Assembly: GCA_018242645.1 (NCBI GenBank)
Contig: JAFEBN010000004.1
Span: 1 to 47,177, forward strand
DNA from: Planctomycetota bacterium
GTDB taxonomy: Bacteria; Planctomycetota; Phycisphaerae; Phycisphaerales; UBA1924
Direction: 5' to 3'
Length of the DNA stretch: 47,177 bases
In this document: positions 7,226-15,725 of the stretch, piece by piece
How the letters are laid out: each line of letters opens with the position of its first letter
Numbering within the stretch: position 1 is the first letter of the stretch
Position numbers and translations under genes: made by a program
The notes under the pieces: generated by a model
The model's input: only the letters and a program-made list of their open reading frames with translations
What the model was told of the DNA's origin: nothing
The model's database searches: none

Positions 7226-8754
7226 GCGACGGCCCCACCCGCTACTACCTCTATATCCCGGTCTGGGCCACGGGCCGCGCCCCGCAAGGTGGCGGATCGA
7301 GCAACTACTCGACGCCGTCGGAGTCGCCGGATTCGTCGTACAGCACGTACTCGACGCCCACCAGCACGCCGAGCATGCCGCCGAGTTACTCGACGACGGG
7401 CGATGTGATCTACACGACCGGGCCGGGCGGCACGCCGACGCTGACGTTCTACACCACCGATGCGTTCACCAGCAACACGCCGGGCACGACGCACACGCCG
7501 TCGAGCACGCCGAGCGATACGCCGTCGAGCAGCGGTGGCATGTCGTCCACGGGAATGTCGAGCAGCGCGGGCTCCAGCGGCATGAGCAGCTCCGGCGGCG
7601 GCAGTTCGTCGGGAATGAGTTCTTCGGGCGCTTCGTCGGGCATGAGTTCCGGGGCCTCCAGCGGCATGTCGTCGGGGGCGAGTTCCGGCATGTCCTCGGG
7701 TGGGTCATCGGGTGCGTCCTCCGGAGGATCGTCCGGAGGGGGCAGTTCAGGGGGCGGCTCGTCCGGCGGGGGCGGGTCCAGTGGCGGCGGGAGCGGCCCG
7801 GGCGGCTCGGGTCCCGGAGGCTCCGGCCCTGGCGGTTCTGGGCCGGGAGGGTCGGGCCCTGGGGGAAGCGGGCCGGGTGGTTCCGGCCCCGGTGGCTCGG
7901 GACCCGGGTCCAACTGCGTGCTGGCGGGAACGCCTGTGCGGCTGGCCTCGGGCCAGACCGTGCCGATCGAGCATCTCAAGCCGGGCGACCGCGTCGCGGC
8001 GCTCGATGTGGCGGGCCTCGATCGAGATGTGCCGTGGCGAGCGCAGTACCAGTGGCTGCGTCAGCGATCCGAAGCGGTGCTCACGCCGGTCACCGGCTCC
8101 GTGGCCAGCGTCAAGGTCGGCACGCACGATGGGTTCATCACCATCAACGGTCGCCTGCGGCTCACGCCCGAGCATCCGGTGCTCCTGCGCCGCGGCGATG
8201 AGGTCGGGTTTGTGTCGGCGGAGTTCGTACTCGTCGGCGACTACCTCGTGCGGCACGACCTCAGCGAGGAGCGCGTCGAGACGATCGCCCGCGCCGGTAA
8301 TCGCGTCACCACGGTCGCGGTGCATGTGCCCGGCCTCAATGTGTTCCTGGCCGACGGCGTTTGGATCCACAACGACATGCCCGCCACGCAGGCGACCGGG
8401 TCGGGATCGGCGTCAGGATCAGGGTCTGGCTCTGGCTCGGGCTCGGGATCGGGATCAGGCTCCTCGAGTGGTAGCGGGTCCGGCTCCGGCAGCGGCAAGT
8501 CCAGCGGCTCGTCTATGTCGAGCTCCGGAAGCTCGTCGGGGTCTGGCAGCTCATCTGGTTCATCGAGCGGCAGTGGAAACGAAAGCGGTTCCGGCCCGCC
8601 CGGTTCCGGCTCAGGCTCCGGCAGCGCCCAGCAGTCGGTGGCGCTCGGCGAGGGCGCGTCGTCGTTCATCGAGGGAGGCATCGAGGGCGTGCCGCCCGCC
8701 AAGTGGCAGCAGAGTGGATTGAGCAGTGGCATCGAAGAGGAGGTGAAGGCGTGA
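7222..8754 (+). CDS. Ser/Gly-repeat phage protein containing a complete Hint (intein-like) domain
   Basis: The protein has 510 residues; ATG 7222 overlaps the previous stop (ATGA). The first 60 residues are Ser/Thr/Pro/Tyr-rich. Residues about 100-190 are Ser/Gly/Met repeats (SSGMSSGASSG), and residues about 190-230 repeat GGSGP. Cys232 then opens a 153-residue Hint domain: CVLAGTPVRLASGQTVP (block A), LTPEHPV with Thr315 and His318 (block B TxxH), VTTVAVHVPGLNVFLADGVW (block F) and terminal His383-Asn384 (block G). Another low-complexity (GS)n tract and a non-repetitive C-terminus follow. Hint domains cleave or splice their own backbone. The residue after Asn384 is Asp, not Cys/Ser/Thr, as in many bacterial intein-like domains that cleave rather than splice. 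There is no homing-endonuclease insert. It may be a self-processing tail fibre or virion-surface protein. Confidence 0.85.
   Translation: MSDGPTRYYLYIPVWATGRAPQGGGSSNYSTPSESPDSSYSTYSTPTSTPSMPPSYSTTGDVIYTTGPGGTPTLTFYTTDAFTSNTPGTTHTPSSTPSDTPSSSGGMSSTGMSSSAGSSGMSSSGGGSSSGMSSSGASSGMSSGASSGMSSGASSGMSSGGSSGASSGGSSGGGSSGGGSSGGGGSSGGGSGPGGSGPGGSGPGGSGPGGSGPGGSGPGGSGPGGSGPGSNCVLAGTPVRLASGQTVPIEHLKPGDRVAALDVAGLDRDVPWRAQYQWLRQRSEAVLTPVTGSVASVKVGTHDGFITINGRLRLTPEHPVLLRRGDEVGFVSAEFVLVGDYLVRHDLSEERVETIARAGNRVTTVAVHVPGLNVFLADGVWIHNDMPATQATGSGSASGSGSGSGSGSGSGSGSSSGSGSGSGSGKSSGSSMSSSGSSSGSGSSSGSSSGSGNESGSGPPGSGSGSGSAQQSVALGEGASSFIEGGIEGVPPAKWQQSGLSSGIEEEVKA
7789..7911 (+). repeat. 15-bp tandem repeat coding GGSGP, about 8 units
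   Basis: About eight in-frame copies of a 15-base unit encode Gly-Gly-Ser-Gly-Pro immediately before the Hint domain. Codons for the same residue differ between units (tcg, tcc, tct, agc for Ser), so the repeat has aged and is kept at the protein level. It would form a long flexible linker. Confidence 0.8.
8397..8640 (+). repeat. Imperfect Ser-Gly (GS)n coding repeat after the Hint domain
   Basis: A 6-base-period tract encodes alternating Gly-Ser interrupted by short SSS, KSSGSSM and NES variants. It mirrors the linker on the other side of the Hint domain, so the domain sits between two disordered arms. Synonymous codons vary along the tract. Confidence 0.7.
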
Positions 8755-9374
8755 TCCCGAAGGTCATCTACACGGCCGACTTGTCCGAGTCCCCCGACCG
8801 TCTGCGGCTTGCCGCGTGGAAGCACGCATGGCAGACGCTGCACCCCGAGTGGGACGCCGTCACCTTCACGCTTGACAACCGGCCGCCGATCCTGAACCAC
8901 GATCAGTGGCAGCAGACGCTCGACCTCAGCGAGCCCGCGGCCTCGGCGGCGCGGCTGAATCTGCTGCGATACGAGGTGCTCGCCCGCGAGGGCGGCGTGT
9001 TCGTCGATCCTGATCGCCTGCCGCTGCGCCCGCTCGATGAACTCGTCGCGGGGGTCGGCGCGTTCTGCTCGACGATCGCCAGCCACGGCGCGAGCCGCCC
9101 GCACATGCTCTCGCCGTCGGTGCTCGGTGCGACGCGGAACCACCCGATGCTCTGGCACGCGATCCGCGACCTGCCGCACTCGGTGCTGGTCTATCGCGGT
9201 GTGTGGGACCAGAGCGGGCCGGGCTTCCTCACCCGTGTGGTTCGCGACCACGGACACTTCCGCGACGTTGTGCCGTTCCACTGGGCGCTCTTCGAGCAGG
9301 GCGAGGAAGCCGCCAAGGCCCACGGCGGCGCGTTCGGGTTCGTGACCGGCAAGACGGTGGAGGTCGCGGCTTGA
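8751..9374 (+). CDS. GT32-like glycosyltransferase 1
   Basis: The protein has 207 residues from GTG 8751, chosen because GAGGAGGTGA lies just upstream and the protein opens VIPKVIYTADL. This matches the 'IPK.IH..' N-terminus of GT32 (Gly_transf_sug, DXD-containing) enzymes. The central block RLNLLRYEVLAREGGVFVDPD (segmentally about residues 65-90) has the conserved Arg-Tyr and the GG.F.D.D motif, with DPD in place of the usual DTD that binds metal and nucleotide sugar. It forms a pair with the following gene, whose start overlaps its stop. It likely transfers a sugar to a glycan or protein; the acceptor is unknown. The replacement of Thr in DXD is normal variation. Confidence 0.75.
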   Translation: MIPKVIYTADLSESPDRLRLAAWKHAWQTLHPEWDAVTFTLDNRPPILNHDQWQQTLDLSEPAASAARLNLLRYEVLAREGGVFVDPDRLPLRPLDELVAGVGAFCSTIASHGASRPHMLSPSVLGATRNHPMLWHAIRDLPHSVLVYRGVWDQSGPGFLTRVVRDHGHFRDVVPFHWALFEQGEEAAKAHGGAFGFVTGKTVEVAA

Positions 9375-10045
9375 GCACCACCGCAACCGCCACCTCGATC
9401 CCGCGGGTCCTGCACCAGATATGGCTGGGCAAGGGCGAGATGCCCCTGCACCAGCGGCGCTGGCGGCGTCGCTTCGCCGAGATGAACCCGCACTGGGACA
9501 TGCGGCTGTGGACGGACGACAACCTGCCGCCGATCCTCAACCGCAACGCATGGGCGGCCTGCAGCAACGTCGGCGGCACGCCCGGCTGCGTGATGCGTTC
9601 GGACATCCTGCGGCTCGAACTCCTGGCCCGTTTCGGAGGCGTGTACCTCGACACCGACGTGAAGCCGATCCGCCCGCTCGACGAGATGTGCCCGCCCGAG
9701 GTGATCGCGTGGGCGGCGTGCGAGCAGCTCGACATCGTCACCAACGCCGCAATGGGCTTTCCGGCCAACCACCCGGCGATGTGGCACATGGTGGCGATGA
9801 TCGAAGAGTCGTTCTTCGAGCGCCGGTACGTTGGCGATCAAGCCGGACCGGGGCTCCTCGCTCGCGTGGTCACCCAGTACGACGACGTTGCTCTCTACCC
9901 GCCCGCGTACTTCCACCCGACCGTCGGGGAGTCGAAGTCCAATCCCGACGCGCCCGTGTTCCTGAAAGCAGCGCACCTCTTTGCCGGGACGTGGGTGGAG
10001 GACAACCGGGACCGGTACGAGCAGATGTGGGAGGCAAACATCTAG
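9371..10045 (+). CDS. GT32-like glycosyltransferase 2
   Basis: The protein has 224 residues. TTG 9371 overlaps the previous stop (TTGA) and has GGTGGAGG upstream. It opens IPRVLHQIWLGKGEMP, the classic start of the glycosyltransferase sugar-binding-region family (GT32, relatives of Och1). RSDILRLELLARFGGVYLDTDV contains the DXD metal-binding motif at about residues 94-96. It shares layout and several blocks with the preceding gene (WDQSGPGFL versus GDQAGPGLL), so the two are diverged tandem paralogues. It is the last gene of the phage-like operon before the defence operon promoter. Confidence 0.85.
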   Translation: MSTTATATSIPRVLHQIWLGKGEMPLHQRRWRRRFAEMNPHWDMRLWTDDNLPPILNRNAWAACSNVGGTPGCVMRSDILRLELLARFGGVYLDTDVKPIRPLDEMCPPEVIAWAACEQLDIVTNAAMGFPANHPAMWHMVAMIEESFFERRYVGDQAGPGLLARVVTQYDDVALYPPAYFHPTVGESKSNPDAPVFLKAAHLFAGTWVEDNRDRYEQMWEANI

Positions 10046-10135
10046 ACCGTTCAGAATGCAAACGAAGCAGCTTTCTCTATCCAGAAAAGAGGGAGTACCG
10101 CTCAAAAACCTTACAAATCGGATCGCATCGATTGG

Positions 10136-10165
10136 TTGGATTTCACGTATCGCATGTGTTATACT
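10136..10165 (+). promoter_or_regulatory. Candidate promoter of the defence operon
   Basis: A -10-like TATACT (10160-10165) follows a -35-like TTGGAT (10136-10141) at 18-base spacing, in a locally AT-richer stretch between the last glycosyltransferase gene and the HTH-helicase gene. The match to sigma-70 consensus is good for the -10 and moderate for the -35. This is the only clear promoter-like gap in front of the eight-gene run. Confidence 0.45.
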
Positions 10166-10169
10166 CATC

Positions 10170-10190
10170 GGCATAGATGCACGCGATGCC
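10170..10190. promoter_or_regulatory. Imperfect inverted repeat, candidate operator
   Basis: GGCAT-(11 bases)-ATGCC is a 21-base dyad with perfect 5-base outer arms and one more inner pair. It lies over the expected transcription start and ahead of the preferred start codon at 10210. The first gene encodes an XRE-type HTH at its N-terminus, and such proteins often bind dyads of this size. Confidence 0.35.
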
Positions 10191-10209
10191 ATCCAATCCG
10201 AGGTCGATC

Positions 10210-13200
10210 ATGCCACGAGCCGCTCGCTCCAATGACATCGTGCCCACTGATTACGGCTCCAAGATCAAGGAGCTTCGCGGTCGGCTCGGTCTGACGCAGG
10301 TGCTTCTGGCCGAGCGGCTCGGGGTTTCTTTCGCAACCGTGAACCGCTGGGAAAACGCTCAGAGTCGCCCGTCTCCATTGGCGTGGCAGCAAATCCTCGA
10401 ACTGGGTGGAGAACGCGACGACGCAGTGCCGGTTACCGACCAGCCCGTTGCTGGGCCTCTGGACTTCACGGGCAGAGCGGAGGCCATCCGAGCTCTGGCG
10501 GAAGGCGAGCGTCTCTCCTTCGGTCACATGGCCAACCCGGCGTTTGCGACCGAGATCGCGCAGATCGATCCGCTTCCACACCAGCGCATCGCGGTGTACG
10601 ACTACATGCTGAAGCAGCCGCGGCTTAGGTTCCTGCTCGCCGATGACGCTGGCGCAGGCAAGACCATCATGACCGGTCTCTACATCCGCGAGATGATCTC
10701 GCGGCGGCTGATCCGGCGCGTGCTGGTCGTCCCGCCTGCTGGCCTCGTCGGCAACTGGCGGCGCGAACTGTCGACGTTGTTCAGCCTGTCGTTCCGTGTG
10801 GTTGAGGGTTCTGAGGCCGCCAACAGCAATCCGTTTGTCGGCGACGATAGTGATCGCGCTATCGTCAGCGTCGACACGCTCTCGGGGCCTCGCATGTTTG
10901 GTCGTCTTCGCGAGGCCGAGGTCCAGCCGTATGACCTGGTGATCTTCGACGAGGCCCACAAGCTCGCGTCTGATCGAGGGGCCGACCTCCGCGTGCGTCG
11001 CACTGACCGTTACCGCCTGGCCGAGGCGCTCGCTGGCGTTCCAGACCTCGATGCCGCCTGGACTCTCCCGTGGAGCGCAACGAATCTGCTACTGCTCACC
11101 GCGACGCCGCACATGGGGAAAGACTACCCCTATTTCGCGCTCTGGAAGCTCATAGCGCCTTCGGTCATTTCAACGCCCGAAGCCTTCGCGGCGTTCCCCC
11201 CTGATCAGCGTCGACTGCATTTCATGCGTCGCACCAAAGAAGAAATGGTGACGTTGTCGGGACGTCCGCTCTACCCGACGCGTGTTTCCGATACGTTGGG
11301 CTACGCCTTGTCGCAGGGCGAGGTCAGCGAGCAGAAGCTCTACGACGACACGACGGAGTACCTCCGACACGTCTACAACAAAGCAAAACTGTTGAACCGC
11401 TCGGCCGCCCGGCTGGCCATGAGCGTGTTCCAGCGCCGTCTGGCTAGCTCGACCTACGCAATGCTGCGTTCGTTTGAGCGCCGTATTGAGCGGCTCACCG
11501 CCCTCATCGACGACGTGCAGGCGGGCAAGATCACGATGGAGCAGATCATCACGCTCCAGCGGCGAATGTCAGATGACGACGATGTGCTGGACTCCAAAAC
11601 GGCGGACGAAGAGCGATCCCCGACCGATGGCGGCGAGGAAAACGAGAAAGCGGAGGAGACGCTTCTGCAAGGCGTCATCGCGGCGTCGATCGGAGACCTC
11701 ATCGCCGAGCGCGAACAAGTTCAGGGCCTGCGAAATCTGGCCCAGCGGGTCTTCGACAAGGGCATTGAGTCCAAGTTCGAAAAGCTCCGCGAGATCGTTC
11801 TCGACGATCGCTTTGCCCACGAGAAACTGATTGTCTTCACCGAGCACCGCGACACGCTTGAGTTCCTGGTTCGCCGTATGAACGGCATGGGGTACACAGG
11901 CCAGGTGGCCCAGATCCACGGCGGCATGCACTACACCGAGCGTGAGGAACAAGTCGAGAAGTTCCGCAAGCCGCTGGAAAAGGGTGGCGCACGCTTCATG
12001 ATCTGCACCGATGCCGCCGCTGAGGGCATCAACCTGCAGTTCTGTTGGGTGATGATCAACTACGACGTCCCGTGGAACCCCGCCCGCCTTGAGCAGCGCA
12101 TGGGCCGCATCCACAGGTACGGACAGAAGCACGACCCCGTCATCATCATGAACCTCATCGCGCCCGACACACGCGAGGGCAAGGTCATGGAGACGCTGCT
12201 TGAGAAGCTGGAGCGAATCCGCAAGCAGCTCAACTCCGACAAGGTGTTCGACGTGATCGGTCGGTTGTTCCAGGGTGTATCGATCAAGCAGTACATGGAG
12301 GCCGCCATCGAGGAGGATGACGCTGACGCCGTTGCCTCCAAGCTCGGCGGCATCTTGACGAAGGAGCAAGTCGAAGCCCTCGCCGAGCGAGAGAAGAAGC
12401 TCTTTGGCGATGGCGGCGACGTCAAGCGTGAGTTGCCCCGAATTCGATCGGAGCTCGACAACGAGGCATATCGGCGTCTTCTTCCTGGCTACGTCCGGCA
12501 GTACATCGAGAATGCCGCACCCTTGGTGGACATCCAGATCGAAGGCGATGCTCGTGCATACTTCTCGCTGACGCCAGCACGGCGAGGCGCGATCGATCGC
12601 ATTCTCCCGACGCTCGATTCCTACCCGGTCAAGCTTCACGAGCGGCTGACAGTTTCTCGCCCGCCCAGCAAAACCGACGGCATCTGGGTTCACCCCGGCG
12701 AGCCAGTGTTCGAAGAGTTTCGCTCGATCGTGTCAGACCGTTTGAGTGCGGAGGCATCGCGCGGTGCGGTGTTTGTTGATCCCAACTCCGATCGCCCGTA
12801 CCTGTTCCACCTTGCTCTTGTTTCGGTTGTGCGGGAAGCGGACCCTCAGATGGCCGAGTTCAGCGCGACTGCTGCTCTGGAATGCCGGCTCGTCGGTGTC
12901 AAACAGTTTGAGGGTTCGGAGCTTCAGGTCTGTCCTGTCGAGCATCTCTTGCTGCTCAAGGGCGGCGAAGGCCTGCCTCCTGCAGCGCAGCGCCTTGCTG
13001 TCGCCGCACCGGGTTACCGCGAACAGGCCTCTGCGTTCATCGTCGAACGCGTTGCCCGGCAACTTGCCGTCGGCCGAAAGGAGCTTCTGCTCTCGACCCT
13101 CGAGGAGCGAGAAGGGTTCCTCCGTCGTGGTTTCAGCTATCAGGAAGCTGAACTTGCGGCCGCCCGGGCGAAGCATGCCGAGAAGGCCCGCGCCGGCAAT

Positions 13201-13779
13201 CGTGCCGCGATCAAGGAGTTTGAGGACATCAAGCGAGCTCAGCGCGAGCTTGCATCACGCCGCGACCATGCCATCGCCGTCATCCGCCGCGAACCCGAGT
13301 TGGTCGGGCTCGCACCGATCCACTTCTTGGCCCACGCTCTTGTCGTGCCCTCGTCGGACCCCCTAGACCGGGAGCGTCACGACGCTGATGTGGAGCAGGT
13401 TGCCATGCAGATTGCATGGGCGTGGGAAGAGTCCGAAGGGGCCATCGTCAAAGACGTTCACACCCCCGAACTCGCGCGAGCAGCCGGCCTTCCCGATTAC
13501 CCGGGCTTTGATCTGCTGTCGATCCGCCCCAGCGGCGAGAAGCGCGGCATCGAAGTGAAAGGTCGGGGCACGACCGGCGATGTGGAGCTGTTCTCCAACG
13601 AGTGGGCGAAGGCGTGTAACCTCGGTCAGGGCTATTGGCTCTATGTGGTCTACGACTGCGCCACTCCCAAGCCCCGTCGTGTCCGTGTGCGCGACCCCTT
13701 CAATCGGCTGCTGGCCAAGGCCAAGGGGAGCATTCTGCTCAGCGCGAAGCAGATTCTCGAAGCAGAGGGGGGCGACTGA
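10210..13779 (+). CDS. XRE-HTH / SNF2-family helicase / DUF3883 fusion (DrmD-like)
   Basis: The protein has 1,189 residues from ATG 10210, which has GAGG at its 5' side; ATG 10177 would add 11 residues. Residues about 15-65 are a Cro/CI-type helix-turn-helix (IKELRGRLGLTQVLLAERLG, then VSFATVNRWENAQSRPSP). Then comes an SNF2-type helicase: motif I DDAGAGKT (about 145), motif II DEAHK (about 246), LLLTATPH, and C-terminal motifs V-VI CTDAAAEGINLQF and QRMGRIHRYGQ (about 600-645). The last 120 residues are DUF3883-like (GFDLLSIRPS...RGIEVKGRGT), with a D...EVK pattern resembling PD-(D/E)XK nucleases. Large SNF2 proteins of this kind occur in DISARM class 1 (DrmD). The HTH suggests DNA-bound autoregulation of the operon it heads. 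The next gene overlaps its stop (TGATG). Confidence 0.85.
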   Translation: MPRAARSNDIVPTDYGSKIKELRGRLGLTQVLLAERLGVSFATVNRWENAQSRPSPLAWQQILELGGERDDAVPVTDQPVAGPLDFTGRAEAIRALAEGERLSFGHMANPAFATEIAQIDPLPHQRIAVYDYMLKQPRLRFLLADDAGAGKTIMTGLYIREMISRRLIRRVLVVPPAGLVGNWRRELSTLFSLSFRVVEGSEAANSNPFVGDDSDRAIVSVDTLSGPRMFGRLREAEVQPYDLVIFDEAHKLASDRGADLRVRRTDRYRLAEALAGVPDLDAAWTLPWSATNLLLLTATPHMGKDYPYFALWKLIAPSVISTPEAFAAFPPDQRRLHFMRRTKEEMVTLSGRPLYPTRVSDTLGYALSQGEVSEQKLYDDTTEYLRHVYNKAKLLNRSAARLAMSVFQRRLASSTYAMLRSFERRIERLTALIDDVQAGKITMEQIITLQRRMSDDDDVLDSKTADEERSPTDGGEENEKAEETLLQGVIAASIGDLIAEREQVQGLRNLAQRVFDKGIESKFEKLREIVLDDRFAHEKLIVFTEHRDTLEFLVRRMNGMGYTGQVAQIHGGMHYTEREEQVEKFRKPLEKGGARFMICTDAAAEGINLQFCWVMINYDVPWNPARLEQRMGRIHRYGQKHDPVIIMNLIAPDTREGKVMETLLEKLERIRKQLNSDKVFDVIGRLFQGVSIKQYMEAAIEEDDADAVASKLGGILTKEQVEALAEREKKLFGDGGDVKRELPRIRSELDNEAYRRLLPGYVRQYIENAAPLVDIQIEGDARAYFSLTPARRGAIDRILPTLDSYPVKLHERLTVSRPPSKTDGIWVHPGEPVFEEFRSIVSDRLSAEASRGAVFVDPNSDRPYLFHLALVSVVREADPQMAEFSATAALECRLVGVKQFEGSELQVCPVEHLLLLKGGEGLPPAAQRLAVAAPGYREQASAFIVERVARQLAVGRKELLLSTLEEREGFLRRGFSYQEAELAAARAKHAEKARAGNRAAIKEFEDIKRAQRELASRRDHAIAVIRREPELVGLAPIHFLAHALVVPSSDPLDRERHDADVEQVAMQIAWAWEESEGAIVKDVHTPELARAAGLPDYPGFDLLSIRPSGEKRGIEVKGRGTTGDVELFSNEWAKACNLGQGYWLYVVYDCATPKPRRVRVRDPFNRLLAKAKGSILLSAKQILEAEGGD

Positions 13780-15725
13780 TGAAATGGGATGATGACCTGA
13801 AGGGGCCGGCGCTTCAAATCGCCGGGACCCCGAACTCTCCTCTGTGCGTTGTAGCCGGACCCGGTACCGGCAAGACGTTCGCGCTGATGCGCCGCCTCAC
13901 ACGATTGATCGAGGTCGACAAGGCCGACCCTTCACGCATTCTCGCGTGTACGTTCACACGGACCGCCGCTGAGGACATCACACGCGCAGTGGCAAACCTC
14001 GGCGTGACGGGCGCAGATGACATCGCTACGCAAACCGTGCACGGTCTTTGCTTCTCGATGCTCTCCAGCCAGGATGTTCTGGCAGCCACCGGCCGCGTGC
14101 CGCGGCCGCTCTTGCGATTCGAGGAGCGGTTTCTCCTGCAAGACCTGAGCAAGGCTGGCCTGGGCGGAGTTCGAGACGCCGGCAAGAAGCTCAAGGCGTT
14201 CTCTGCAGCGTGGGCACGCCTGCAGCATGAGCAGCCTGGCTGGCCCCAGGACGTCAACGACCAGCAGTTCCAAGCAGCCCTGTTGTCGTGGCTGAAGTTT
14301 CACCGCGCCATGCTCATCGGCGAGCTCATTCCTGAAGGCATCAAGTACCTCCGACTCAACGCCCAATCGCCGTACCGGACTGCGTTCGACCATGTGCTCG
14401 TGGATGAGTACCAGGATTTGAACCGCGCGGAGCAGCAGCTGGTTGAGTATCTCGCCAACGGCAGTCTGGTCGTCATCGGTGATGAGGATCAGTCGATCTA
14501 CTCGTTCAAGCACGCACACCCCGAGGGCATCGTCGAGTTTCCGAAGTCCCACCCCAACACGGAGGAGGCGGGGCTGGATGAGTGCCGTCGTTGCCCGCAC
14601 AAGGTCGTGGCGATGGCAAACGCGCTGATCCAGCACAACACGACTCGGAGCAGCCGTCAGCTCAAGCCGTTTGCGGGCAACCCCGCCGGCGAGATCTTCA
14701 GCGTCCAGTGGCCAGGCATGGCAGAAGAGGCGGCTGGCATTGCCACGTTCATCAAGGCCCGCGCGGATGCGGGCACGCTGATCCCCGGCAACGTTCTCGT
14801 GCTCGCGCCACGCCGCGAGTTTGGCTACCTCGTCCGAGACGAGTTGATCAAGGCCGGTGTGTCGGCTCACAGTTTTTTCAGCGAGGAGCTGCTCGATGGC
14901 AACCCCAAGGATCTGGCCGAATCAAAGGCGCAGCAGGCTTTGGCGCTCTTGATACTGTTGGCAGACCCAGACGACAGAGTTGCGCTTCGCTGCTGGTGCG
15001 GGTTCGGTAATAACTCGCTCGCGGATGGCGCATGGTCGAGACTGCGGACCCACTGCGAAACGAGCGGGGATAGCCCCTGGCAAGCGCTTGAGAAGCTGGT
15101 CGACGGCACGCTGACGCTTCCCCATACGGGCTACCTGGTGACCCGCTTCAACGCTCTCAAGGCCGAGATTGTCCGTCTCGATGCTCTGCGCGGTCAAGCC
15201 CTCGTCGATGCCGTACTCCCGAGCACCGAAGCGTGGGCAGTGCCGCTGGCTGAGAACGCCAAGGGCATCGAGGATGAGGACTTTGGCGCTCAAGAACTCA
15301 GTGATGCCATCCGCCGCAATGTCTCGCAGCCCGAGATGCCCACCAACGTGGACTACGTCCGGGTCATGAGCCTGCACAAATCGAAGGGTCTGACCTCTGA
15401 TCTCGTGGTCGTGTGCGGTTGCCTCGATGGTCTGATCCCCACGGTCGATGACGAAGCCACGCCTCAAGAGCAGCAGAGATCGCTTGAGGAGCAACGTCGC
15501 CTGTTCTACGTCGCCATCACGCGCACCAAGAAGACGCTCGTGCTCTCGTCCGTGACGGGCATTCCGGCTGCCCTCGCCTTCAAGATGCGTGCTCGCACGA
15601 ACCGCACCGTGGGCGGCGTCGCACACACCGTAACCTCTGGATTCGTACACGAACTCGGCCCGGAGTGCCCCGCGGCCATCACCGGTGCCCAGTTTCTGTC
15701 TGCAACAATCGGGACCACCGCATGA
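13779..15725 (+). CDS. UvrD/Rep-family (SF1) helicase
   Basis: The protein has 648 residues; ATG 13779 overlaps the preceding stop. SF1A motifs are complete and in order: Walker A VVAGPGTGKTF (about residues 24-34), Ia CTFTRTAAEDI, motif II VLVDEYQDLN (about 205-214), motif III VVIGDEDQSIYSF (with the Gln-sensing DQSI), motif V VMSLHKSKGLTSDLVVV and motif VI EEQRRLFYVAITRTKK (about 590-605). UvrD-type enzymes unwind DNA 3'-5' and can displace proteins. It has no fused nuclease, unlike GajB-like or RecB-like partners, but a RecB-like nuclease lies at the far end of the same cluster. Its place between the SNF2 gene and two methyltransferase genes, with overlaps on both sides, makes it an integral part of the system. 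Confidence 0.9.
   Translation: MKWDDDLKGPALQIAGTPNSPLCVVAGPGTGKTFALMRRLTRLIEVDKADPSRILACTFTRTAAEDITRAVANLGVTGADDIATQTVHGLCFSMLSSQDVLAATGRVPRPLLRFEERFLLQDLSKAGLGGVRDAGKKLKAFSAAWARLQHEQPGWPQDVNDQQFQAALLSWLKFHRAMLIGELIPEGIKYLRLNAQSPYRTAFDHVLVDEYQDLNRAEQQLVEYLANGSLVVIGDEDQSIYSFKHAHPEGIVEFPKSHPNTEEAGLDECRRCPHKVVAMANALIQHNTTRSSRQLKPFAGNPAGEIFSVQWPGMAEEAAGIATFIKARADAGTLIPGNVLVLAPRREFGYLVRDELIKAGVSAHSFFSEELLDGNPKDLAESKAQQALALLILLADPDDRVALRCWCGFGNNSLADGAWSRLRTHCETSGDSPWQALEKLVDGTLTLPHTGYLVTRFNALKAEIVRLDALRGQALVDAVLPSTEAWAVPLAENAKGIEDEDFGAQELSDAIRRNVSQPEMPTNVDYVRVMSLHKSKGLTSDLVVVCGCLDGLIPTVDDEATPQEQQRSLEEQRRLFYVAITRTKKTLVLSSVTGIPAALAFKMRARTNRTVGGVAHTVTSGFVHELGPECPAAITGAQFLSATIGTTA

Noticed and set aside
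7500..8640. CRISPR-like or satellite repeat array
   Set aside because: The repeats are short, contiguous, in frame and synonymous at the codon level; they are Ser/Gly protein repeats, without spacers.
7222..8754. Polymorphic toxin with a pre-toxin Hint domain
   Set aside because: The sequence after the Hint domain is low-complexity Gly-Ser with no toxin domain, and no immunity gene follows.
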